Origin: Progne subis subis
Lineage: Eukaryota > Chordata > Aves > Passeriformes > Hirundinidae
Direction of reading: 5' to 3'
DNA length: 64,000 bases
Assembly (NCBI GenBank): GCA_022316685.1
Contig: JAKJHU010000821.1
Coordinates: 1-64,000, forward strand
The notes under the pieces are model-generated. The model did no database searches and had not been told where the DNA came from. It saw nothing but the letters and a program-made list of their open reading frames with translations. Below, one piece after another: positions 54,240-64,000 of this stretch (positions are counted from its first letter, which is position 1; the number at the start of each line of letters is the position of its first letter). Position numbers and translations under genes: made by a program.

Positions 54240-55660
54240 CTCTAGGAAGCAGATAATCTAGGGTAATTCTGGTTAGATATACAAATGCTCACATTTGTGA
54301 ATGCTGCTTGGCCAGTAACTTTAGGGAATCAGAAGTATGGTTCGATACAACCTCCACTACAGCCTGGAGTCTTATCAACCAATTCAATAGATAAATTGGG
54401 GTCCTATATTCCCAAGATCCATCCTCAGCCCAAGTTGCTGGGTCATAATATGCTATGATTCTTTCTGCAGGCCATTTGTCTTCCCCCCATTTCTGGTTTC
54501 CCCCTGCCTTTGGAAAGTCGAGGTTTAAATCTCTTTTATTCCTTTCTAGTCTCATCAAGTGATGTTCCTAGCATATTGCTCCTAGACCTTGGGATGACGA
54601 AGAAGGAGGGTCGTATAACTCCTAAGGTACAGGTTCCCTCCCACTTTTCAGGTAATTCACTCTATGCTCATTGCCCACAAATACAATATATTCCATCAGG
54701 GGCTTTCCATTTACTCTCTGTTTTTTCTTGTTGTTCCCAGTAGGATTTTAGGTCTTTTTTTGGATTGGTAGGGATTAGCTCCAGGACTTTTATGCCAGCA
54801 CAAATCAGTTTGATTTTTCCACTCACAATTCATTTCCTTTGTTATTCCCCAATACCCAGTGAAAGTTTTTGGTCGCCAGGTCTTAGTTTTATTATCTGAA
54901 ATAACAACTAAAGTAGATATACAAGGAGTATACCCTACAACTTCATTACATTTCCTTCCCTCTCAAGTTACACAAACTGTTCCAATTACTTGATGACTCA
55001 AAATCCATCCTTCAGGTGCTTTAATGTCTTGGAAATTTGAGTATAATTCCATTTTAAAAATTGTTCTGGAGATAGACTCCCACCTCTCCACAGCCATCTT
55101 TCAGCCATTCTAAGTCCCCCACAGATCCAGCACTTGGATAATCCTAATTCTGTAGCAATTTCTTGCATCAAAGCTACAAAAAGGTTCTTAGCTGAGGTTG
55201 TCAAATCCCAGTCGCTATACTGCTGTTTGAATTGTCCATACAGCTTATCCAGTTCCTTTAATTCTTTCCCTATGGCTTTTTTACATCTTTCATTTGTTTC
55301 TTTTTGTTTTTCGTCTTTTTTCCTTAGTGCTATGCCTCCTATACCTATACTTGGATCATTTCCATTCTCATCTTTCTCAAAACAACAGTTTTCATATTGA
55401 GGACAGATTTGATCGCGATAAGTATAAGGAGCTGGTCCATTATATCCTGAATTTTTCCCTACCTAATCCATTTTTCTATTTTTAACACAAACATCTATAA
55501 AATTTCTGCAATTGTAGCAGGTAGCACTAACATATGGATGTGCCACGAACACAAATTCCACCTTGACCCCATGGAGTGCTGGCATTTATTACAGGGATCA
55601 ACATTATTGAGACTTTGTTTTTGCATAGATTGTTCTCTCATTGCCCGCTCTTGTGCTGTG
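54240..55660 (-). pseudogene. env: Inverted E1-type env fragment
   Basis: On the minus strand it corresponds to E1 env from about 5226 to 6671: SU Cys pairs (DPCNKCQH), FTGYWGITKEMNCEW, then [16 protein letters not shown] and LLAKQHSQM. It lacks the A-rich expansion of the E1 copy. The 54558-54289 frame is open for 89 codons, the longest env frame of this family here. At both ends homology stops abruptly: an LTR begins at 55661 and the TM half is missing at 54240. Confidence 0.85.
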
Positions 55661-56012
55661 TTGTGTTCCTCTGAGGAATGGGTTTTCCCCTCAGAGTCCC
55701 CCTGAAGCCTGTGTCATGTAGTTTAACCCTTTTTCCCTATCATACCTACTCCTGACCCTATTGGCTCACGGCCAATATCTTTCCTTGGCCCAAAACTAGA
55801 TATACCCCTGTTTCTTCCTGGTTCTCTCTCTCTCTCTCTCTCTCCTCAGACTCCTGGAACATCACATCGAGAATAAAGCTTGGACGGAAGCCTGGGGGTG
55901 AGAGCCACTCTTTTGAAATCTTTACTCTGTCTCTCTGGAAATATATTTTCCTAAAACCCCTGAATAACTGAGCTAGCTAGAGCCAGGGGGTGGCTAGAGG
56001 GAATTATAATTT
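55661..56012 (+). mobile_element. Isolated LTR of a class-II-type element
   Basis: Begins TGTGTTGTGTT at the env break, contains CT repeats (55827-55846) and AGAATAAAGC at about 55870, and ends about ATTTCA. A primer-binding-site-like sequence follows. No partner LTR was found. Confidence 0.6.
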
Positions 56013-56014
56013 CA

Positions 56015-56032
56015 GTTGGCCCCCAACGTCAG
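56015..56032 (+). promoter_or_regulatory. Candidate primer-binding site after the isolated LTR
   Basis: TGGCCCCCAACGTCAGTT is similar to the tRNA-Lys1,2-type site in its first 13 bases, with one difference. Confidence 0.45.
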
Positions 56033-56225
56033 TTTGTTTTGAAATATTAATAAGCCCATGCATGAAGAAGGACTCCCTGTTTAAGGGGTTAATAAAGCTC
56101 TTTGGGAGGTGCAACTACCTGGCCCCTATCGGCCGCTTTCGAGCAGCTCGGGGTGCCAGTGTTATAAATAAATTCTATTCAAATAATCTATGTTTTAGTT
56201 ACTTAATTGTTAAGCAATTCCATTA
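56033..56225. other. Short stretch between two LTRs, perhaps LTR-derived
   Basis: Contains two polyadenylation-like words (TTAATAAAGC, ATAAATAAATTC) but no clear edges. Confidence 0.35.
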
Positions 56226-56770
56226 AGGTTGTTAATGCTCGCTCTGTTTAAAGAATTTGCCTTATCCCTGTTTTAATACTGATTTATTACCTTATTTGCT
56301 TGTTTGTTAATTAAGAATTCACCTTATTACCTGTATCTCTGCTCCCATTCGCCAGATAGTGTCTGAATATGCAAATAAAAAGAACACTGGAATTCTGGGA
56401 ACAACCCAAGAACAAGAGACTCTAAAAAGCAGGGAACCAAAGTAAAATCCAGGACTGTAGTCGCACTTTAGACTAGTGCAAGAAGTACGGGGGTCCGCCG
56501 AAGCAGCTTTATTTAGTCGCCGTGACCTGAGAAGGAGTCCCCCATCGCTGGATGACCCCTGATCAGCGACGCGAAACGGACTCCCCGGCAAGGGGAAAAG
56601 CCCGTGAGGGGGGGTGGGAGTCCCCAGCTTTGCTGTGAAGCGAAGCTGTGTGTACCTCCTCCTCCACGTTGCCAAGGGAGCAAGCAAGCTCTCCCCCAAG
56701 GCCAAGCTTGATAATAAAGAAACATACAAAACCAGCAAGTCTCTGACTCTCTATATTTTTTTCCAGAACA
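56226..56770 (+). mobile_element. E7 5' LTR (left edge uncertain)
   Basis: The right end is fixed by TCCAGAACA followed by the primer site. GATAATAAAG near 56710 is the likely polyadenylation signal. The left edge could not be fixed because the putative 3' LTR start at 63757 does not align clearly. Confidence 0.6.
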
Positions 56771-56775
56771 ATTTT

Positions 56776-56796
56776 TGGGGGCTCGTCCACGGGATT
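56776..56796 (+). promoter_or_regulatory. E7 primer-binding site, tRNA-Pro type with a two-base insertion
   Basis: TGGGGGCTCGTCC then AC then GGGAT. Without the AC it equals the tRNA-Pro site used by many gammaretroviruses. Confidence 0.75.
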
Positions 56797-57090
56797 TGGC
56801 CACCTCTGAAGAGGGACGGAGGACAGGACAGCCGCTCGCCCTTCGGACCTCCGGGACAGCTGGACAAGCGGGAGCAGCCTGGGACCGGCAACGAGGAGGA
56901 GCGCCGGAGGGTGAGCATTCCGGTGGCGGGCAAAGGAGACGTGCGAGTAGGAGTGTGAGAGAGTCGGGGGCCGGCAGCTCGGACCCCCGGAAATGAGTGT
57001 GGACCCCTCGGTACTGCGGTTTCGGACCCCCGCGAGGGGGCCGGCCAGGAAAAGGGGAAAGCGAGAGAAACTAATGAGTGAGGCGACTCC

Positions 57091-57240
57091 TTAGGGGCAG
57101 AAAGACCCCTCCCCTGGGAGTGCAGGGGAAAACAAAGTGTGAGTGGCACGCATTAGGGGCAGAAAGACCCCCCCCGGGCATGCAGGGGAAAACAAAGTGT
57201 GAGTGGCACGCATTGGGGGCAGGTCCCCCCCCTTAAAGGC
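57091..57240. repeat. 60-62 bp tandem repeat in the E7 leader
   Basis: A unit starting TTAGGGGCAGAAAGACCCC and containing AAACAAAGTGTGAGTGGC recurs at 57091, 57153 and 57213, the last copy partial. It lies in the region that would hold the packaging signal. Confidence 0.8.
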
Positions 57241-58175
57241 TAGAGTAGCCTAGGAGGGTTTAGAGTCCCTGGAGGGGCGGGAAAACCGTACCAGGGTTGA
57301 CAGGGTGTCCCCAAACACTGCGGGTGCCGAGAGCTCATGAGAGTCCCTGCTTCCCAGGACTGAGCCAGACGCACCGGAGAGGGTGTGCTGCCTGCGGTCT
57401 CAGGGAGGAGGCCGTAAACCCATAGCCCGAGGACACCGGGGTGGGGAGTCAATGTAGAGGCAAGGCGGGCATCCTGCACACACACACTCATCCCTCTTGC
57501 CGAGGCTGCTTCGCTGGGGAGAAGTAGTCAAGCCAGTCCTGGTGGAAGGCAAAGGGGTCGGGCCCTGCTGGGGTTGATCCTTGGAAACAAGGAAGGGATA
57601 CCCCCCCAGGTAACCCGTGCGGAGTCTTGACCTCTTACCTCCATTTCAAAAAGTGAAGAGGGGGACTGTACTAGTAGCAGGGCAGTCTAGTCCGGGGTTC
57701 GGACTGAAGGTGTCCGGCCCGGCGGGGGCTAAGGCGTGGGAAGGCCCTGAGGCCCGGAAGGGGATGCCAGTACTAGGGACCCTGTCGTGCGCTGCAAAGC
57801 GTGTCCAGAGTCTCAGGGGTGAGGCAAGGTGCGGGGGTACATAGGGGGTGAGGTCATTAGGACTCACCTCAAAGGGGTCAGAAGAGAGTCTGAACCCCTG
57901 GTGTAAGTAAAGTGTGAGCGTCCAAGGAAGTGAGGAAGGTTAGAGAAAGTGAGTAGAAAGAGAGAGAGTTTGTTCCCTAATGAAAGCAAAAGTGTAGGAA
58001 AGAGTAGAAAAGCATAAAGTTTAGGAGTTTTATGTTGAAGTGTTCAAGAATTAAGTCAGGAGATTTGAAGTAAAGGGAGAAAAGCTGAAGAATTTTTTTG
58101 CTTAAAAAAAAAAAAAAAAACCTGTGTTGCCAGTCAGTAAAAGGCACCTTTGAAATTTTTTTCAGTTTAAAGAAA

Positions 58176-60119
58176 ATGGGACAATGTACTAGTAAGAAAA
58201 AGAAATCCCAAAAGGAGAATAACAAAGTAAAGAGTATTCCACCCGGTAGTCCCTTAGAACAACTTTTAGCTAAATGGGATTCTTTAGAGGCCACAAAAGG
58301 ACTAGATCAGGTTAAAATGGTGTTTTATTGCACAGAAGTCTGGCCAAAATTAAAATTACCAGGAGAGTGGCCATGGTTTGGAACACATGATGAGGGGATG
58401 TGCTATCAGTTAAACCACTACCTAAGAACTCAGGAAGATCCAGACGTAAACCAGTTAGCTTATGCTGCTTGTTGGCAAAAGAGAGCCACGAGTAAAGAGA
58501 ATATAAAAGTCTACAAATTAAAAGAAAAAGAAAAGTGTGAAAGAAAAGAACAGAAAGAGGAAAGAACAGAAACTAATCAAAGATGGGACCCTCTAGACAA
58601 TTTACCCCCTCCAATTTACCCAGAGGTGCCCCAAGTCCCTCAAAATCCTCTCCCAGTTCCCCTACTAACTTCCCCGAGTCAAACTCAAACTCCTTAAGAA
58701 CCCTCTCCTCCTCTTCCCCCAGTGGTTCCATCATCACCCCTCTTTAACACCTCTCCTCCCCAGTCCTTAGTACCTTCTCCCCCTTCTCTCCCAACAGCCC
58801 CTTTGCCACCTCCTTCCAATAGTCAAAATTCTTTAGCCCCAGTTATAAACCCTTCAGCTTCCCAAAACACAACCTCTTCCCTAGCCCCCCTTCCTCCCAC
58901 AGTACCATCCTCTGTTTCTCCCCCTACAGATTTTACTACCTCCCCCTCACCTACAGTAATTCCCCTGCCAGCCCCTAATTGGGAGTTAACCAAAACCCCT
59001 ACAGACTCCTGTGAGTCATCCCGTTCTCCTGGAATTCCCCAGGAATTTGTAACTCAGCCAGTGTTATCAGTTAATAATGTAAGTGAAGGACCCTATTGTA
59101 ACACAAGGTCAAAAGCCTTAAAGCCAGAAAAACTTTTTCCCCTCAGGGAAGTGCCTATGGGAGGAGTGATTGGAGGAGTGGGATTTGTAAATGCCCCATT
59201 AACAGCTTCTGAAGTAAGAGGATTTAAAAAAAGAGCTAGGAAATTTAGTTGAAGTTCCCATAGGTATTGCCACACAGGTAGACCAATTCCTTGGGCCCAA
59301 TGTTTATACATGGGGAGAGTTAAATTCTATATTAAACATCTTGTTCTCCCCTGAGGAAATACGAATGATCAGAACAGCAAGTATCAGAATCTGGGAAAGG
59401 GAAAATAGGTTGGGGCCACCTGGAGATCATAAATTACCGATAACTGACCCAGGGTGGGACCCAAATCGAGAAGAGGAAAGACAAAATATGAGAGACTATA
59501 GGTCCTTGATAGTAAGAGGTATAAGAGAATCTGTCCCCAGAGGGAATAATACTAAATTAGCTTTTGATGGGTCCCAAGAAAAAGATGAGACTCCTGCCAC
59601 TTGGCTAAATCGATTAAAAAGAAATTTTCAATTATATTCAAGCATAGACCCTGATAGTCCTGAGGGACAAGTAATTCTAAAAGTGCAGTTTGTAACAAAG
59701 TCATGGCCAGATATACGGAGACAATTAGAAAAAAAATTGAAGATTGGCAGGAGAAAAGTATAAATTAATTATTAAAAGAAGCCTTAAGAGTTTACCTGAG
59801 GAGAGAAGAAGAAAAAGCTAAAGCCAAGGCTCGCGTTATGGTAGCTGTAGCAAGAGAAAATACTGGAGTAGCAGAAAACCAGAAAAACTCCTCCTGGAAA
59901 TCTAGTGAGGGAGGACCAAGACCCTCATTTAAAGAACCAAAGTCACCCATAGTACCACCGTGGGTAAATTTGAAAAGAAGTAACCCAGGAGAGAATAGAA
60001 CTTGTTATTACTGTGGTGAAATAGGGCATTTAAAAAGGGATTGTAAGAAATTATCACTTGATGAAGCTATTGCAAAGGAGCAAGATGCCCTGGAGAGGGT
60101 GCTGAAAGGGGAGGATTAG
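58176..60119 (+). pseudogene. gag: E7 gag, nearly complete, with three single lesions
   Basis: Matrix starts at the ATG at 58176 (MGQCTSKKKK, Gly2 for myristoylation), with KWPWFGTHDEG-like matrix sequence. An in-frame TAA at 58696 follows, then a long Pro/Ser/Thr region (58722-59000). One extra A in a 7-A run near 59233 and one in an A run near 59735 shift the frame; between them capsid reads VYTWGELNSIL..., DPGWDP, RGIRESVPRGN, LYSSIDPD. Nucleocapsid has one CCHC knuckle (CYYCGEIGHLKRDC at about 60003). Gag ends in a TAG at 60117. Gamma-like in layout and close to E1. Confidence 0.87.
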
Positions 60120-60590
60120 GGGTGTCAGAGGCTCTATAAAATAGGGGACCCAATAGAACAACAAGATGAGCCTCTAGTAAACTTTGATGTGGGGCCCCAA
60201 AGTGAAGAATATGAATTCTTAGTAGACACAAGAGCTGATAAGTCGAGTTTAAGGAAATTACCAACAGGGGTAACAATCGGGACAAAAACTTGTGAAGTGT
60301 TAGGGGCTGAAGGGAGGCCCTTTCGAGCATTAATAGTTGAAAGAGTAGAAATTAAAGGGAACTCAAAGCACTGTGTAGCTGATTTTCTTTATTTACCACA
60401 TACAGAAACCAATTTACTAGGCAGAGACTTACAAGTGCAGCTCGGGGTAGGAGTTATCCCAAAGGATGGAAAAATGGTTGTGCATATCATGAAACTGACC
60501 CAAGGGGATATACAAGAGATAAATCCAGAAGTGTGGGCTACAGAGGGAAAATATGGGTGTTTAGATATCCCTCCCATTAAGATAGAAATG
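60120..60590 (+). pseudogene. pro: E7 protease, in frame after gag UAG
   Basis: Continues the nucleocapsid frame directly after the TAG at 60117-60119 with no further stop, which is the readthrough arrangement of gammaretroviruses. The active loop reads LVDTRADKSS, with Arg where Gly is needed, so the enzyme is inactive. LLGRDLQVQLGV at about 60415 is intact. Confidence 0.85.
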
Positions 60591-62560
60591 CAAAAAGATA
60601 CCCCTGCCATCAGAGTTAAGCAATACCCAATGTCACCAGAAGGAAAGAAAGGGCTAGCTTCAGTAATTGAGCATCTTTTAAAAGAAAATATCTTAGAACC
60701 ATGTATGTCCCCTCATAACACCCCTATATTAGCCATAAAGAAAGATGAGGGAAAGTTTAGATTAGTCCAGGATTTGAGAGAAATAAATAAAAGAACTATT
60801 GCTCGACACCCAGTAGTACCTAACCCCTATACCTTGCTGTGTAAAATTCCAAGAGAGCATACCTGGTTCACAGTGGTAGACTTAAAGCATGCTTTTTGGG
60901 CATGTCCCCTAGCAGAAGAGTGTAGGGATTGGTTCGCCTTTGAATGGGAACATCCAGCCAGGGGAAGAAAACCACAGCTAAGGTGGACCCGGTTACCACA
61001 GGGATATACGGAATCGCCAAATATCTTCGGACAGGCCCTAGAAACATTATTAGAACAGTTTAGTCCCAAAGAAGGAGTTCAAATTTTGCAATACGTGGAT
61101 GATTTATTAATATCAGGGGAGACAGAGAAAGAAGTTAAAGATGTAAGTATACAACTTCTAAACTTTCTTGGAGAAAAGGGGTTGAAAGTATCTCAGAGTA
61201 AACTACACTTTGTGGAAACTGAAGTCACTTATTTAGGACACATAATCGGAAAGGGGAGTAAAAGGTTAAGCCCTGCAAGAATTTCAGGAATAGTGTCTAT
61301 ATCACCTCCAAAAACTAAGAGAGACATAAGGAAACTTCTAAGCCTGTTTGGATACTGCAAGCACTGGATAGATAAGTACACTCAAGGGGTCAAATTTCTT
61401 TATGATAAATTAATAGACCAGGAACCAATGAATTGGACAGAGAGTGATGAGAGGCAGCTACAGGATCTAAAAGAGAAATTATCCTCAGCACCAGTTTTAA
61501 GCTTACCAGATCTTAAAAAGGAGTTTGATTTGTTTGTAAACACTGAGGAAGGGATACCATACGGAGTTTTAACCCAAGAATGGGGAGGATACCGAAAACC
61601 TGTAGCATTTTTATCAAAACTGTTAGATCCAGTTGCTAGGGGATGGCCGGCTTGTCTCCAAGCAGTTGCAGCTGCAGCTATTTTAGAAGAAGAAGCTCAA
61701 AAGTTAACATTACAGGGAAAGATAAAGATACATACTCCACATGATTTGAAAACAATCTTAAGTCAAAGAGCTTAAAAGTGGCTCACAGATTCTAGAATCC
61801 TAAAATATGAAATTATACTGATAAATTCAAATAACCTAGAACTAACAACATCAAAAAGCTTAAATCCAGCTCAATTTCTCTCTGGTGAGCCCACTGAAGG
61901 AATAGAACACCATTGCCTAGAACTCATTGATATGCAGACAAAAGTAAGGGAAGGTTTAGAGGATACACCCCTTCCATATGGGAGAGTGTTGTTTACAGAT
62001 GGGTCATCCCGAGTGGTAGAAGGGAAAAGAATATCAGGATACTCTGTAATTGAGGGAGAGAAAATGAAAGTTTTAGAAAAGGGAAAGTTACCAAGTAATT
62101 GGTCAGCACAGTGCTGTGAAATATATGCACTAAAGAGAGGGCTAGACTTACTTAAAGATGACCGAGGGACCATTTACACAGACTCTAGATATGCCTTTGG
62201 TATCGTGCACACATTTGGGAAAATTTGGGAAGGACGAGGGATATTTAAATTCAAAGGGGAAAAACTTAATACGCACAGAATTAATAAAATCAGTGTTAAA
62301 ATCTTTACAAAAACCAGTAGAAATTGCAGTAGTTCACATAAAAGGACATCAAAAGGGAGATATGCCCGAGATAAGGGGAAACCAGTTAGCTGATAAAACA
62401 GCCAGAGAAGCAGCTTTAGAACCAGGAGAACCAGTAAAAATCCTCAAATTGGAGAAAATACCAAGAAAAGAAGAAGAAAAGATAGAGCAAGTGTTTAGTA
62501 AAAAAGAGCAGGAAGCAATAAAAGAATTAGGATTACACCGGGGGAACACGGAGTGTGGTT
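60591..62560 (+). pseudogene. pol: E7 reverse transcriptase and RNase H
   Basis: RT is open from the protease to a TAA at 61773: VKQYPMSPEGKKGL, CMSPHNTPILAIKK, VQDLREINKRT, VVDLKHAFW at about 60880, LPQGYTESPNIFGQAL, YVDDLLISG at about 61095, SLFGYCKHWI. RNase H continues in the same frame after the stop (TDGSS at about 61997, CEIYALKRGL, YTDSRYAFGI). One shift near 62250 moves the last part (VVHIKGHQKGDM, LADKTAREAA) into another frame. This is the best preserved gamma-type polymerase in the window; only one stop and one shift separate it from integrity. Confidence 0.9.
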
Positions 62561-63669
62561 AACAGCTGACGGACGGAAATTCTTAAATAAAGCCCTAGCC
62601 CGAAAAATACTTACAGAAATACATAATTTAACCCACTGGGGAACCCAGGGGTTATGTGACCATTTCCTAAGGGAAAACCTATATATTGGAGTACACAAGT
62701 TAGCAAAAGCAGTTACTCAGGGATGTATAATATGTCAGAAAATAAATCAAAAAGTTATGAGAAAAACAGCCTGGAGGGAGGGAGTTAGCCTGAAGGCCCT
62801 TCCAGAACGTGCAAATTGATTTTACTGAGATGCCCCCTGTTCAAGGGTACAAACACTTGTTAGTGATCATAGATCACCTTACCCATTGGGTAGAGGCATT
62901 TCCTACAAAAAGGGAAACAGCGGAAGTAGTAACAAAAATCATATTAGGAGATATCCTCCCTCGGTATGGGCTGATAAATAATATTGATTCAGACAGAGGG
63001 CCACATTTCACAGCACAAATTCTACAACAGGTCACACAAGCCTTAGGGATAAAATGGAGGTTACACACCCCATGGCATCCCCAAAGCTCAGGCAGAGTAG
63101 AAAGGATGAACAAAACCATTAAAAATGTACTGACTAAACTAATAGCAGAAACTCAACTAAATTGGCTTAAATGCTTACCCCTAGCATTACTACGAATCAG
63201 AACACAGCCACGAGCAGATCTAGGAGTGTCACCATATGAAATGTTATTTGGGCTTCCCTTTTTGTTATCTCCTTATAGTTCTAAAGACTACCTGGAAGGA
63301 GAGGAAGTCACTAGAAAATATCTAAAAACCATTGGACAAACCTTAGAAAATCTCAGAAAGAAAGGCTATCTTCCTCAAACTTCCCCTTTGGATGCAAATG
63401 TGCATAATATCAATCCTGGAGATTGGGTGTTGATCAAAACATGGACTAATACCCCGCTGACCCCGAAGTTTGAAGGTCCCTACCAAGTACTGTTAACAAC
63501 TCACACGGCAGTGCGCACTAAGGAAAAAGGATGGACCCACATCCCCAGAGTTAAAGGGCCAGTACCCCCTCCTGGAGAGGACCCGAGTTCAGCACCCTCA
63601 CCGGATGAAACCGAGTGGACAGTAACACCACACCCGAAAGACTTGAAATTAACCTTTAAAAAGAAATAA
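62561..63669 (+). pseudogene. E7 integrase
   Basis: The zinc domain has HNLTHWG (H-x3-H) and GCIICQK (CxxC) at about 62622-62740. One shift near 62812 leads to the core with IDFTEMP, DSDRGPHF at about 62990 and GRVERMNKTIK carrying the D,D,E residues, and WHPQSSG. The C-terminal domain ends at a TAA at 63667. The open frame 62809-63669 covers the entire core. No env follows: the polypurine tract is about 65 bases downstream. Confidence 0.88.
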
Positions 63670-63731
63670 GAGCTAACAGAGACTGTGGAAAACCTTTTGT
63701 TTCAGTTGCCTCTCCCATATTCAACAAACTC

Positions 63732-63756
63732 AAAAAAAAAAAAAGGGGGGGAGGTG
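63732..63756 (+). promoter_or_regulatory. E7 polypurine tract
   Basis: A run of about 13 A followed by seven G and AGG, directly before a TGGCACAATAAGGG that may open the 3' LTR. Confidence 0.75.
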
Positions 63757-64000
63757 GCACAATAAGGGTTAATTTCTGTAAACCTAAGTCAGTTTTTGTA
63801 ATTAGCAATTTTAGATATGTTTAAGTAATAGATATATTAAAAAGGGGTATAAGTTCTTTTTTGTATTAATTTTACATATAGTTTAAGTCTTTTTTTATGA
63901 GTAAGAATTTAAGTAAGTTTAAGGGGTTTTTTTAATGATAATTTTTAAATGTAAGTTTTATGAATGGCAACTTAAATAAGTTTAAGTAATATAAAAAAAG
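63757..64000 (+). mobile_element. Putative start of the E7 3' LTR (truncated by the window end)
   Basis: AT-rich sequence with TTTAAG-like words follows the polypurine tract. It does not align clearly with the 5' LTR region, so the call rests mainly on position. Confidence 0.4.

Overview
This is repeat-rich vertebrate DNA, almost certainly from a bird and probably a songbird. There are no bacterial or phage genes. The window is mostly layered endogenous retroviruses (ERVs) of several lineages, with bird-type LTRs, alpharetrovirus-like envelopes, a tandem C2H2 zinc-finger exon and low-complexity DNA. ERVs this dense and this nested suggest a W chromosome or an unplaced heterochromatic scaffold; that is inference. 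Nearly every retroviral gene is broken, so the window is a fossil bed rather than a set of working loci.

Left part (1-20752). E1 (1-8119, +) is the 3' part of a gamma/class-I-like provirus: gag, protease, RT, RNase H, a mostly deleted integrase, a Cys-rich region of unknown function, env, a short charged 3' ORF and the 3' LTR. GC-rich and A-rich DNA without recognisable genes follows. E2 (11130-18062, -) has betaretrovirus-like gag-pro-pol and a gammaretrovirus-like env. Its 5' end is lost against a 2.7 kb decamer satellite (about 18063-20752).

Middle (20753-37946). E3 (20753-30488, +) keeps two LTRs, gag, a dUTPase-like/protease region, pol and an alpharetrovirus-like env. A 632 bp solo LTR sits inside its RT with a target-site duplication. 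A 580 bp piece of E1-type env (30489-31068) lies between E3 and E4 (31069-37946, +), a related provirus without env.

Right-centre (38700-44915). This is the most unusual segment. E5 (-) reads LTR, leader, gag, and then in one reading frame passes from capsid into an intronless, 5'-truncated copy of the host phospholipid enzyme gene CEPT1. This is the architecture of a transducing retrovirus. E6 (+) is a pol-to-env piece of another class-II provirus. Between pol and env it carries an intronless cystatin-like gene with its own signal peptide and a membrane-anchor-like tail, and splice-acceptor-like sites precede both this gene and env.

Right part (44916-64000). An inverted copy of the E1 LTR and its flank (44916-46310) is followed by a solo LTR, GC-rich DNA, a damaged zinc-finger exon (48730-50147), ERVL-like LTRs, a minisatellite, an inverted E1-type env fragment (54240-55660), an isolated LTR with primer-binding site, and E7 (about 56226-63756, +). 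E7 is a gammaretrovirus-like provirus with a tRNA-Pro-like primer site, a gag UAG pro-pol readthrough arrangement and no env. Window-wide, E1, E7 and the env fragments form one family; E3, E4 and E6 form a second; E2 and E5 are distinct.
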